Source of the DNA: Clostridiales bacterium
GTDB taxonomy: Bacteria > Bacillota > Clostridia > Lachnospirales > Lachnospiraceae
Direction of reading: 5' to 3'
DNA: 64,000 bases
NCBI GenBank assembly: GCA_021201535.1
Contig: JAJQEU010000120.1
Coordinates: forward strand, 33,926-97,925
Positions 23,269-32,295 of this stretch are shown here, one piece after another. The translations under genes were made by a program, and so were the position numbers. Numbering within the stretch: the stretch's first letter is position 1; the number at the start of each line of letters is the position of its first letter. The notes beneath the pieces were generated by a model. The model ran no database searches. It was not told where the DNA came from and saw only the letters and a list, made by a program, of their open reading frames with translations.

Positions 23269-25866
23269 TCAGGCATCCTCTGACGTGGATTCCTCCGATG
23301 TGGATTCCTCTGACGCGGATTCCTCCGTACTGCTCCATTTTCCCGCAAACACTTCGTCATCCGTCCTGCCGAATGTTGTGGTGTAAAAATAGTTCACTGT
23401 GCTGTCACTGATATATTCCTGGAAATAATACGCGTTGTCACGGCGTCTGCAGAGTGTATCCAGTCCGTCGCCGTTCCAGTCGCCGACCAGAATCTCATCG
23501 TCGTCCGCATAGCCGTATACAAACACATCATCCGCCGTCGTGCTCTGAAGCGTTGCATCGTTGGTCAGATAGAAGGTCCTGCCGCGCTGCGCACAGATCG
23601 TATCGATGCCGTCTCCATCCCAGTCGCCGACCAGCATGACGTCGGTCGCTCTGCCGTAATCCAGCACAATATCCGCAATCGTTGACTCAAAGGCGGAATC
23701 ATTCGAAAAGTAATAGCGGTTTCCGTCCCTTCGTACACAGATCGTATCGATACCGTCCCCGTCCCAGTCGCCGACCAGAACCTCATCATCCGCTCTTCCG
23801 TAATCCAGCACGATATCCGCCACTGTGGACTGGAAGGCAGGATCATTGGAAAAGAAAAACCGGTTTCCGCGGCGCACACAGATCGTATCAATGCCATCCC
23901 CGTCCCAGTCGCCGATCAGGACTTCGTCGTCCGCTCTTCCGTAATCAAGAGAATTGGTCGTTGTGGATTCTGTCAGCACATCCTGGAAAAAGAAGGTATT
24001 CCCTCGGCGCACCGCCAGCGTATCGGGCGCGATCTCATCCGGCTCAGTTCCCGGAAGATAGTAGGCTACCCAGGTAATTTCACCGCTTGTGTATAAAGTA
24101 TTAAAGCTGGTATAGCTGGAAAATTCACTCATCGCATCCTCTGTCCAGGTCTCATTGCCGGCAGGATAATATGCGGTGAGCACGCAGTCCTCAAAAATCC
24201 GGGATTCCACGTCGGGCGCGTCGCCGGTAAAATATACCTCCGTCAGCCCGCTGCACTGTCCGAACGACTCATTGCCCATACTTGCGAGCGTAGAGGGAAA
24301 CGTGAGTACAGACAGACCGGAGCAGTAGTAAAACGCTTCGTCATCAATCGACTCCAGTCCCTCCGGGAAATTTATCTCAGCGAGCGCGCTGCAGTCATAA
24401 AACGCATATTCGCCGATAGCTGTCACAGTCCCGAGGATCTCAACCACGGTCAGGCTGCTGCAGGCGTAAAATGTATAATCCGGAATCTCCGTTACGCCGG
24501 AAGGAATATCGATACTTTCCAGACTGCTGCAATTATAAAACGCATACTCGCCGATTGCGGCAATACCATCCGGAAGCTCAATACCGCTCAGGCTGCTGCA
24601 GTTATAAAATGTATTTACTCCGATTTCCGTCACACCGGAAGGAATATTCGTTTCCTCCAGAGCCGTGCACCCTGCGAACGCGTAGGAACCGATATCGGTC
24701 ACACTGTCCGGCAGCTCGATTCGGAGCAGGCTGTCACAATTATAAAAAGCATAATCGGAAACAGTTGTCACGTTTTCCGCTACGGTCCATTCCGTACCGG
24801 TTTTTGCCTCCGGATATTTTTCAAGAATGATATCATCCCCGGAAACACTGTAAAGAACCCCGGACTCAGAAAAATACAGCGTATTTGCCGTATCTACGGT
24901 AATACTCTCAAGATTCGTGCACCCCACAAACGCCGTGGATCCGATGGATGTCACATTCGCGGGAATGCGGATCTCTGTCAGACCCGTACATCCGTAGAAC
25001 ACATTGTCCCCGATACTCTCCACGCCCTCCGGCAGATCAATCTCTGTCAGACTGCTGCATTTATAAAACGCGTTATCACCGATACTGGTCAGACCCTCCG
25101 GAAGCGTCACGTCGGACAGGCTGCTGCACATATAAAATGCGCTGTCCTCTATACTGGTCACCGTGTCCGGAATCGTGACACAGGTCAGGCTGGTACAGCT
25201 GGAAAACATGGCTTTGCCCAATTCAGTCAAACCGCTCTGAATATCCACATCAACCAGACTGGTACAGCAGTAAAATACGCCGATACCCATACTGGAAACA
25301 CTGGCGGGAATCACCACGCTTTCCAGTTTGCTGCAGCTCATAAACGCATAAATGCCGATGGATGTCACTCCTTCCGGAATCGTGACGCTGGTCAGCTTGC
25401 TGCATTTGTAAAACGTGCTGTTTCCTATGTCCGTCAAACTGTCCGCGAGTGTCAGGGAAATCAATGCCGTACTGTTATAAAACGCATAGTCTCCTATCCC
25501 TGTAACTCCGTCTTCAATCACGATACTTTTGATTTTTTTCCGGCTCGAATACCACGGCGCATGGGTGGTGGATGAATAATCCTCCATCGCGCCGCTTCCG
25601 CTGATCGTCAGAACACCGTCGCTGTACAGCGTCCAGGTCAGATTTTCTCCGCATTCTCCGCTGGATGAAACACTGGCCACAGATCCATTTTCAGAAGCAT
25701 CCGTCTCATCCGATCCGGATGCATCATCCGCATCTGACTCTTCATCCGCAGACGTTTCATCCGCAGTCACAGTATCTGCATTGTCATCTGTCGCCGCCCA
25801 TCCGGTCGAAGTCATCGTGAAACACATGGCAGCCGCCAGCAGGACCGCCAAACATCTTTTTTTCAT
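23269..25866 (-). CDS. BspA-type leucine-rich surface protein with Asp-rich repeat module
   Basis: 865-aa secreted protein. Signal peptide MKKRCLAVLLAAAMCFTM ending at GWAA, then an acidic linker. Residues ~100-600 are about twenty 23-residue LRR_5 repeats (VTSIGDYAFYNCSSLESI type), interrupted once by a short island (LYFSESGVLYSVSGDD). Residues ~640-845 hold five repeats of about 50 residues of the type VLVGDWDGDGIDTICVRRGN, the module also found in the three large proteins of this region, followed by an SEEST repeat tail. It has no LPXTG signal, so the Asp-rich module is a candidate for surface retention. The start at 25866 follows GGAGGAG. It lies 55 bp after the substrate-binding lipoprotein gene of copy A, in the same direction. 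Confidence 0.85.
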   Translation of the reverse strand: MKKRCLAVLLAAAMCFTMTSTGWAATDDNADTVTADETSADEESDADDASGSDETDASENGSVASVSSSGECGENLTWTLYSDGVLTISGSGAMEDYSSTTHAPWYSSRKKIKSIVIEDGVTGIGDYAFYNSTALISLTLADSLTDIGNSTFYKCSKLTSVTIPEGVTSIGIYAFMSCSKLESVVIPASVSSMGIGVFYCCTSLVDVDIQSGLTELGKAMFSSCTSLTCVTIPDTVTSIEDSAFYMCSSLSDVTLPEGLTSIGDNAFYKCSSLTEIDLPEGVESIGDNVFYGCTGLTEIRIPANVTSIGSTAFVGCTNLESITVDTANTLYFSESGVLYSVSGDDIILEKYPEAKTGTEWTVAENVTTVSDYAFYNCDSLLRIELPDSVTDIGSYAFAGCTALEETNIPSGVTEIGVNTFYNCSSLSGIELPDGIAAIGEYAFYNCSSLESIDIPSGVTEIPDYTFYACSSLTVVEILGTVTAIGEYAFYDCSALAEINFPEGLESIDDEAFYYCSGLSVLTFPSTLASMGNESFGQCSGLTEVYFTGDAPDVESRIFEDCVLTAYYPAGNETWTEDAMSEFSSYTSFNTLYTSGEITWVAYYLPGTEPDEIAPDTLAVRRGNTFFFQDVLTESTTTNSLDYGRADDEVLIGDWDGDGIDTICVRRGNRFFFSNDPAFQSTVADIVLDYGRADDEVLVGDWDGDGIDTICVRRDGNRYYFSNDSAFESTIADIVLDYGRATDVMLVGDWDGDGIDTICAQRGRTFYLTNDATLQSTTADDVFVYGYADDDEILVGDWNGDGLDTLCRRRDNAYYFQEYISDSTVNYFYTTTFGRTDDEVFAGKWSSTEESASEESTSEESTSEDA

Positions 25867-25921
25867 ACAGTCACTCCTCCTGTCTCTTATTTTCATGATT
25901 TCTACCATCCATCCGGCAGGA

Positions 25922-27664
25922 TCAGTCTCCTGCCAGAATCGTGTCAATCTCCGCGGAAGTCAGGTCATATCCATAGAATGTGGAATAAAAATCGGATATG
26001 TAACTGCGCACATCGCTCTCCGAGATCGAACCCCTGATCCTCCATGCCGCCCACACGGCCTCCAGAACGCTCTCACAGGTGCCGCCCGTCCAGCTGCGGA
26101 AACCGGACGGATTCACAACCACCTCGTAATCAGAAGAAATCTGTGTCCGTACCATATTTCCATTCTGATCCAGGAATGCGTCCGAATTGAACGTGCCATC
26201 GCCATTGTTAATATGAGAATAAACCGTCCACTGTCCGTAGGTTTCCGCTTTCGAAGCCTCAATGGAACTCTTAACATAGGAATTCGCCGCAATAACCAAC
26301 GGGAAATTGCTCAGACCCAGGCTGTAATCTACCGTGTCGGTATCCTCGTCTCCCAGATCGACCGTATAGCTGCCCTGGAGATAATAATAACTCTTCGCCT
26401 CCTGTGTATATCCCTTTGATCCGGTCACCGTCCATGAACCGTAAGAATATCGAATCGGCGTCGTGTAATAAAGCGTCGCAAACAAACCGTACTCCTTGCT
26501 GGCCGTATTTGTCACGCTCGCATAGGAGAGCAGCGAAGTAATCACCTGCGTGGTCTGACATCTCCAGTTTTCTATCACAGCGCATCCGGTACCGGACATG
26601 ATCGTAAAATCGGTGGCAGTCAGAGAATAGGTGCAGTCCGCATCCCAGTCGCTCACATACAGCGTATACATGGGATCCGAACCCGAAACCGCATTCTGCA
26701 CATTGCTGATCGCTGTGTCCACCCAGGAAACATACGCGGATGCCAGTGCGGGCGCGTTACTGCCTCCCTCCGCCGAACGATCTCCCAGAATCGTTCCGAG
26801 CGTTGTCATCACCGTCTCAATATTGGAAAGGCTGGTCAGCTCCGGAACAACCTGATAATCAATACCCGCCGCCTTTAAGGCGGACACGTCGGAATCACTC
26901 AGGCAGGTGTCTCCGCTTGTCTCGATGACAATATCCGGCATGATCGCAATGAGCTGTGCCAGGCCGTCGCTGTCAAGTCCGGCGGAACCGTCGCCGCTCC
27001 ACACAGCCGTGGCACCGGACAAGTCAGAAAACGCGCTGTTGGATGAGGCCAGCGCCAGCGTCTCCTCATCCGTCGCCAGCAAACAGCTGCCCGAACCCAG
27101 CATTGACACCATGACGGCGAGCTCTCCGACCGCAGCCACCGTACCGCTCTGCTCGAGCGTGACCTGGTTTCCGTATTCATCCACGACCTGCTTATCCGTG
27201 TCTACATTCCCGGCGACCGCCTCCTCGCCTCCGTCTCCGGTCTGATTATCCACGCCAGACTCAGAGGTCTCCGATCCGGCCGTTGTAGATTCGGTCGAGG
27301 TTGTCTCAGAAGAATCTGTCGTAGTCCCGGAATCGGTTGCCGCGCCGAGACTCTCTCCCGACTCATCATACTGTAATATATATCCGCTTCCCTCTTCCGC
27401 ATCCTCCGAAACCACGCCGACCTCCTCCGGATCAGACTGCCGTTCCGAATCATCTTCCGTGGTGAGATCCGGGAGAACATCGCTCTCATCCTCATTTTCC
27501 GGATGATTCTCCGCGATCTCAAACGGCGGATCCAGATCAATAAATCCTTCATCCACGGCCTTGTAGATCAGCTGTTCCAGCGTATCGCTGTAACGGCATC
27601 CCGTAAGCGAAAAAAGCATACAGAAAACCAGCGCCACAGCTAAAATTCTTTTCCAGACCTTCAT
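25922..27664 (-). CDS. Copy A substrate-binding lipoprotein (PF01497-like) with acidic tether
   Basis: 580 aa. Lipobox LFSLTGC (Cys ~23), then about 140 residues of Asp/Glu/Ser/Thr-rich linker. From about residue 165 comes a TroA/FecB-type binding domain: VVDEYGNQVTLEQSGTVAAVGELAVMV, LDSDGLAQLIAIMPDIVIETSG, EGGSNAPALASAYVSWVDTA, and a C-terminal FYSTFYGYDLTSAEID, a typical end of clostridial iron-complex binding proteins. It is 36-42% longer than an ordinary ~330-aa binding protein once the linker is excluded. GGAG lies eight bases before the ATG. It is transcribed after the large surface gene of copy A. The ligand is unknown; siderophore, haem or corrinoid are options. Confidence 0.78.
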   Translation of the reverse strand: MKVWKRILAVALVFCMLFSLTGCRYSDTLEQLIYKAVDEGFIDLDPPFEIAENHPENEDESDVLPDLTTEDDSERQSDPEEVGVVSEDAEEGSGYILQYDESGESLGAATDSGTTTDSSETTSTESTTAGSETSESGVDNQTGDGGEEAVAGNVDTDKQVVDEYGNQVTLEQSGTVAAVGELAVMVSMLGSGSCLLATDEETLALASSNSAFSDLSGATAVWSGDGSAGLDSDGLAQLIAIMPDIVIETSGDTCLSDSDVSALKAAGIDYQVVPELTSLSNIETVMTTLGTILGDRSAEGGSNAPALASAYVSWVDTAISNVQNAVSGSDPMYTLYVSDWDADCTYSLTATDFTIMSGTGCAVIENWRCQTTQVITSLLSYASVTNTASKEYGLFATLYYTTPIRYSYGSWTVTGSKGYTQEAKSYYYLQGSYTVDLGDEDTDTVDYSLGLSNFPLVIAANSYVKSSIEASKAETYGQWTVYSHINNGDGTFNSDAFLDQNGNMVRTQISSDYEVVVNPSGFRSWTGGTCESVLEAVWAAWRIRGSISESDVRSYISDFYSTFYGYDLTSAEIDTILAGD

Positions 27665-27978
27665 AAATGCATCTCCTCCTGTCGTCTGTTTTCTGTCTGA
27701 TCACAGCACGCCCACCGGCTGTGAAGGGTTTCTCATTGCTTCGCTATGGTCAGAGTACCGATCTGTCATTTCCCGCCAGATGCCCGGGCAAATCGATCCT
27801 CTCAACATAACAAAGATTGCCTGCTTCGTATGCTTTTTATGCCGGAACCGCGGTAAGGCGGTTCCGGCATACGACTGCTGCGCAGTCATCAGCATCAGTG
27901 AAAATCATCCGATATCCAGTCATCCGGGTGTGAAGTTACCCCCATCTGCCTGTCTGTCAGTAAGACTTTCAAAGTCGT
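27665..27978. other. Intergenic hairpins between surface gene A and lipoprotein A
   Basis: 314 bp without a gene. A perfect 14-bp hairpin TATGCCGGAACCGC/GCGGTTCCGGCATA is at 27838-27871, followed by GACTGC-TGC-GCAGTC at 27873-27887. The second resembles GACTGC-CCC-GCAGTC at 52079-52093. No T-tract follows on the minus strand. They may cut expression or mark an old insertion. Confidence 0.6.
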
Positions 27979-30945
27979 TTACTTCCAGTCAATGACGAAT
28001 ACATCATTGTTGCTGGTCGCCTGCGTCATCCGAATGGAAGTCGCCAGTGTCGTATCCTCAATGCCGCTCTGGAAGAAGATATTGGTGCCGCGACGAAGCG
28101 CCAGCTCATCAGAACCGTTGCCGTCCCAGTCGCCGACCAGAGCCTCATCGGTATCTTTGCCGAGGTCAGTCACAGTGACATCCGCTGTCGTAGAAGTGAA
28201 TGACGCGTCATTCGAGAAGAAGTATGTGGTGCCGTCGCGGCGCGCGCAGATGGTCACAGAGCCGTCGCCGTCCCAGTCGCCGACCAGAATCTCATCGGAT
28301 GCTCTGCCGTAATCCAGCACGACCGCGGCCTTCGTGGATGTGAGATCGTTCGAGAAGTAGTAGGTATTTCCGCGGCGTACGCAGAGCGTATCCTTGCCGT
28401 CGTTATCCCAGTCGCCTACGATTACCTCATCGGTGGTCCTGCCGTAATCCAGCTTCACATCCTCTGTCGTGGCGCTAAATGTGGTGTCATTCGAGAAGTA
28501 GTAAGTATTTCCGCGGCGTACGCAGAAGGTCTCCACGCCGTCGCCGTCCCAGTCGCCGACCAGAACCTCATCGTCCACTCTGCCGTAATCCACAGATGTG
28601 CTGTAGGTGTCATCTCCCAGTGCGTCATAGAGATAGAAGGTGTTTCCGCTGCGAATCGCCAGCGTGTCGCCGGTATATGTCTCAGCAGTCGCCTTCTCCA
28701 GTGAGTTTGCTGCCTCTGTCAGAGCTGCAAGAGCTTCATCGATGGTTTCCTGCGTTGCTTTGCCGGACAGAACATCCTGTACAGCTGCGTAAGCATCCTC
28801 AAGGGCTGCCCAGCTCTCAGCTGTATAGTCGCTCTCATCCAGAAGGTCGATCAGAAGAGCCGCATACTCAGCAGCTGTCTCAAGAGACGCGGTATCACCG
28901 TTCATCGTCAGATCCGCGATTGCGTCAATGATTGCCTGTGCCATCGCATCCACATCATCCTGCTCGGAAATCAGCTTGGTATAGTCAACCGCAGCAATCG
29001 CTGCCTCCACCTCACTGAGATCCATGAAATCATCCTCATTCAGAGCTTCCGCTGCAGCAATGGCTTCCTCTACCGCCGAGTAATCAGCGCCATAGGTCGC
29101 ATATGTACCTTCCACATCCGTATCCGGAACCCACACATGCTCTACCATGTGATCCGCATAGTTCTGCAGGGTTTCCTGAAGGTTTGCGCCGTAGCCGTAA
29201 TCTCCGCTGTTGTAGTACGCGATGATCTCTGTATAATTGGTCGTGTTGGAAGCATATCCGCCGTGGCCCGCATCCTCGGAATCATCCGTCTCGGCATCCA
29301 GAGCGATCAGTTCTGTCAGGTCAAGATATTTCTCCACGCCGTTCACGGTCATGGTAATGTACTCATGAGTCTCATCCTCCGGCTTCGTCTCCGTTGCATA
29401 CTCGGTCAGAAGCAGATAAGCAGTCTCGTTGCTGCTGTATGCAGGTGTCAGGAGATTGCCGTTTGCCTCAGCCTCGCCGGACAGCGCATACTCGATACCT
29501 ACCTGAATCGCCGCAATGATGGCATCCTTGTCATAGACATAGTTCTCCTGATCCGGAACCTGATCATAGGTCTCATCAACCGCATCCCAGTTGGTTCCGA
29601 TATAGTAGAACGCCACGTCCTCTACAGACTCATCCTTTACATGCGCGCACTCGTCAAACATGAACATAACCATGGCCACCGGATTGATCGCCTCATTCAC
29701 CTCAGCCAGCTCATCCATGTAAGCATAGGTCTGAACGTAAGGCATGAACATCGGAGTCGTCGGCGCATAATTGTAACCATTGTTGCCGATCGTAACGCCG
29801 CTCGAGCTCTCATCCATAACCAGCGGCATTTCATCTGCCGAATAACCGAGATCCGCAAGCTCTGCAAGTACAGCCGCCTTGTCGGTGGAAACAACTCCTT
29901 CCGTACTTGTAGCGTTATTTCCGCCCGATCCATAGCTGTATCCGCTCGCACCGAGGACAATGATATCCACGTCACACTCTTCCATCAGAGATTCAAACGT
30001 ATAGGTTCCCTCGATGTAATTAAAATTCTGAACCTCTGCATAGCAGTCCGCGCGAACATTACCCACATCCGTCGGATCCACCAGCGTCAGCGTATTGTCA
30101 GAATAAGATCCGACATATGCCATCGTCTTCTTTTCGATGGTGCCGTCCGCGATCAGAGAAGCGATATAATAAGGAATACCCGCGGAGAACTGAGCGACAT
30201 TCTCTCCGATAATCTCCGGGTCATCATAGCGCGTGGTCAGATCCTCATGCTCGTCCAGATAAGCAGACAGTGCGCTGCCCATATCCGTCCATGCATACAG
30301 ACGGGCGCTCACGCCTGCGGTCTGTACATCCGCCAGCAGCGGGCTGTAGTCCTCGTCGCCATCCACATAATACTCGCTGGTCGAATCCAGGCTGTTCACC
30401 CAGTCGATCTGTGAGATCAGCGTGGAGTTGAAACTGAAGATAACGTCGGTACGCCAGCCGATCGCATATCCGACGCCGCCCAGCTCTTCAACCGCAGTCG
30501 CGTAGGACTGGTTACCGCCGCCCGACTGATACAGACCATTCGGATTGGATACGGCGTTGCCGAGAGCCGCATAGGCCACTCCGCCATAACCGGTCGCCAG
30601 CTCGTCGCCGGTCTCCTGCATGTAGTTATAATTCCAGATATAGGGATCCGGATTCTCATTGACATCCGTACCTGCCAGATACTGCAGACCGTTGAACATG
30701 TTGCCGCCGATGGTATTGACACCGAAAATCAGCGGAATCTCGGAAGCGGCACGCTGCGTCAACGTCGTCATTACAGTCTTTCCATCCACTGTCTCAACAT
30801 CCATCGCGGTTGTCGGGAAAGTAAATGTCCAGTCCGTCGCAGCCTGCGCCTCTTCTGTTGTAGCCGGAATCACAAATGAGGATGCAACCAGTGCTGCCGC
30901 CATCGTGATGCCCAAAGCTGTCTTGGTAACCTTTTTTGCTTTCAT
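27979..30945 (-). CDS. Copy A large surface protein: binding-protein-like domain, FIVAR, Asp-rich repeats
   Basis: 988 aa, secreted (signal peptide to about AQA at residue 35). Residues ~40-560 match the other two large proteins and have binding-protein features: GVNTIGGN, GTDVNENPDPYIWNYNY, GWRTDVIFSFNS, RYDDPEIIGENVAQF, KKTMAYVGSY, and INPVAMVMFMFDECAHV where binding proteins have their C-terminal helix. Residues ~690-755 are FIVAR (ESWAALEDAYAAVQDVLSGKAT). Residues 758-988 are the Asp-rich module with four full VGDWDGDG repeats and a fifth truncated one (VFVIDWK). No sortase motif or C-terminal membrane helix. AAAGGA precedes the ATG. It lies between the copy A MoxR gene and lipoprotein A. 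Role inferred: extracellular capture of the transported ligand. Confidence 0.75.
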   Translation of the reverse strand: MKAKKVTKTALGITMAAALVASSFVIPATTEEAQAATDWTFTFPTTAMDVETVDGKTVMTTLTQRAASEIPLIFGVNTIGGNMFNGLQYLAGTDVNENPDPYIWNYNYMQETGDELATGYGGVAYAALGNAVSNPNGLYQSGGGNQSYATAVEELGGVGYAIGWRTDVIFSFNSTLISQIDWVNSLDSTSEYYVDGDEDYSPLLADVQTAGVSARLYAWTDMGSALSAYLDEHEDLTTRYDDPEIIGENVAQFSAGIPYYIASLIADGTIEKKTMAYVGSYSDNTLTLVDPTDVGNVRADCYAEVQNFNYIEGTYTFESLMEECDVDIIVLGASGYSYGSGGNNATSTEGVVSTDKAAVLAELADLGYSADEMPLVMDESSSGVTIGNNGYNYAPTTPMFMPYVQTYAYMDELAEVNEAINPVAMVMFMFDECAHVKDESVEDVAFYYIGTNWDAVDETYDQVPDQENYVYDKDAIIAAIQVGIEYALSGEAEANGNLLTPAYSSNETAYLLLTEYATETKPEDETHEYITMTVNGVEKYLDLTELIALDAETDDSEDAGHGGYASNTTNYTEIIAYYNSGDYGYGANLQETLQNYADHMVEHVWVPDTDVEGTYATYGADYSAVEEAIAAAEALNEDDFMDLSEVEAAIAAVDYTKLISEQDDVDAMAQAIIDAIADLTMNGDTASLETAAEYAALLIDLLDESDYTAESWAALEDAYAAVQDVLSGKATQETIDEALAALTEAANSLEKATAETYTGDTLAIRSGNTFYLYDALGDDTYSTSVDYGRVDDEVLVGDWDGDGVETFCVRRGNTYYFSNDTTFSATTEDVKLDYGRTTDEVIVGDWDNDGKDTLCVRRGNTYYFSNDLTSTKAAVVLDYGRASDEILVGDWDGDGSVTICARRDGTTYFFSNDASFTSTTADVTVTDLGKDTDEALVGDWDGNGSDELALRRGTNIFFQSGIEDTTLATSIRMTQATSNNDVFVIDWK

Positions 30946-31253
30946 AAACTAACATTTCCTTTCTTACTTTTTCTGCTATAGCAACTGTACAGCCCCATTC
31001 TCAAAAACATTTTCTGTCAGCCTCACCTCCCTGCTGTTTCTCTGCTTATCGGTGCAGCCGGTACAGCGAATATTAAGTAATCGGCCGTTTGACCTGCCTG
31101 TTTATCCAGGACTTAATTTTCTCTGTACCTGCGGGGACGATGACGTCCCCTTCCGGAGAGAACGCACTTCCCTCCGGCTGCTTCACTTTGGATGAGATGG
31201 CGCACTATTGACGCCTCTTATCTATCATAACGGCACAGCCGTTATAACCCTGT
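30946..31253. other. Leader of surface gene A with two hairpins
   Basis: 308 bp. GGGGACG-ATGA-CGTCCCC is at 31133-31150 and ATAACGGC-ACA-GCCGTTAT at 31227-31245, the latter eight bases after the MoxR stop. Neither is followed by a T-tract. I see no gene; an own promoter for the surface gene is likely here but no strong boxes stand out. Confidence 0.5.
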
Positions 31254-32219
31254 CTATGACGGCGCAATCACGCTGTCCAGAATCTCCCCGATGATTTTCT
31301 CCGGTTCAATCTTCTCCGTCTTCGCCTCATGGGTCAGAATCAGACGGTGGGCAAGCACGTAAGGCGCCAGGTATTTAACATCGTCCGGGATCACATAATT
31401 CCGTCCGGCCATAAGAGCGTGTACCTTTGCTGTCCGGGAAAGCGCAATGGATCCGCGGGGAGATGACCCCAGAACCACCCGGGAATTCGTGCGGGTCGCC
31501 GCCACCAGCTCCACGATGTAGCGTTCGATATCATCATCCATGGTGACACGGTCCGCCGCCTCACACAGCCAGATGACATCCTCCCGGTCTACCACAGCGG
31601 AAATACCCGCTTTCGGTGTGCTCTTGTCATGGATGATCTGCTGTTCCTCCACCACTGAAGGATAACCGATCTTCAGTTTTAACAGAAAACGGTCGATCTG
31701 CGCCTCCGGAAGCGGATAAGTACCAAAGGACTCCACCGGGTTCTGCGTCGCCATAACCATAAACGGAGGATCCAGCCGGTAGGTGATCGAATCCACGGTC
31801 ACCTGTTTCTCCTCCATCGCCTCCAGCAGGGACGCCTGAGTCTTGGCGGAGGCACGGTTGATCTCATCCGCAAGGATGAGGTTGCTCATCACAGCTCCGG
31901 GACGGAACTCAAACTCACCGCTCTTCTGATTAAATACGGAAAATCCCGTCACATCCGACGGCATCAGATCCGGCGTGAACTGAATCCTCTTAAAGCCGCA
32001 GTCGATACTCCTGGCTACACAGGAGATCAGGCTGGTCTTTCCCACGCCGGGAACGTCCTCCAGAAGCACATGACCCCGGGACAACAGCGCGGTCAGCACC
32101 AGTTCAATGGCTTCGCTTTTCCCGACAATCTCCTTCTCGACATTCTCAATGACACTTTTAATCAGCGCAACCGCCTTCTCCGTCTCCTGACTCGTCAGGG
32201 CTGTCCTGTTTTCTTCCAT
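31254..32219 (-). CDS. Copy A MoxR-type AAA+ ATPase
   Basis: 321-aa MoxR-family ATPase (AAA_3). Walker A EDVPGVGKTSL near residue 58, Walker B NLILADEINRA near 115, MATQNPVESFGTYPLPEAQIDRF sensor region, and the second-domain end HRLILTHEAK. MoxR proteins act as chaperones that insert cofactors or activate protein complexes together with partner DUF58/VWA proteins. GGAGG is nine bases before the ATG. It follows the TgpA-like gene of copy A by 76 bp, the reverse of the order in copies B and C. Confidence 0.92.
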   Translation of the reverse strand: MEENRTALTSQETEKAVALIKSVIENVEKEIVGKSEAIELVLTALLSRGHVLLEDVPGVGKTSLISCVARSIDCGFKRIQFTPDLMPSDVTGFSVFNQKSGEFEFRPGAVMSNLILADEINRASAKTQASLLEAMEEKQVTVDSITYRLDPPFMVMATQNPVESFGTYPLPEAQIDRFLLKLKIGYPSVVEEQQIIHDKSTPKAGISAVVDREDVIWLCEAADRVTMDDDIERYIVELVAATRTNSRVVLGSSPRGSIALSRTAKVHALMAGRNYVIPDDVKYLAPYVLAHRLILTHEAKTEKIEPEKIIGEILDSVIAPS

Positions 32220-32295
32220 CTTGCATATCCTCCTGATATCGTTTCGTTATATATGATATTGGCGTTTTCTTCGTCCCGGCGCGTTCCGTTCACAG

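Noticed and set aside
23269..25866. CRISPR-like periodic repeats
   Set aside because: The periodicity is 69 bp, in frame, and codes leucine-rich repeats; spacers are not unique sequences.
27979..30945. Sortase anchoring of the large surface proteins
   Set aside because: None of the three ends with LPXTG, a hydrophobic helix and basic tail; they end in the Asp-rich module.
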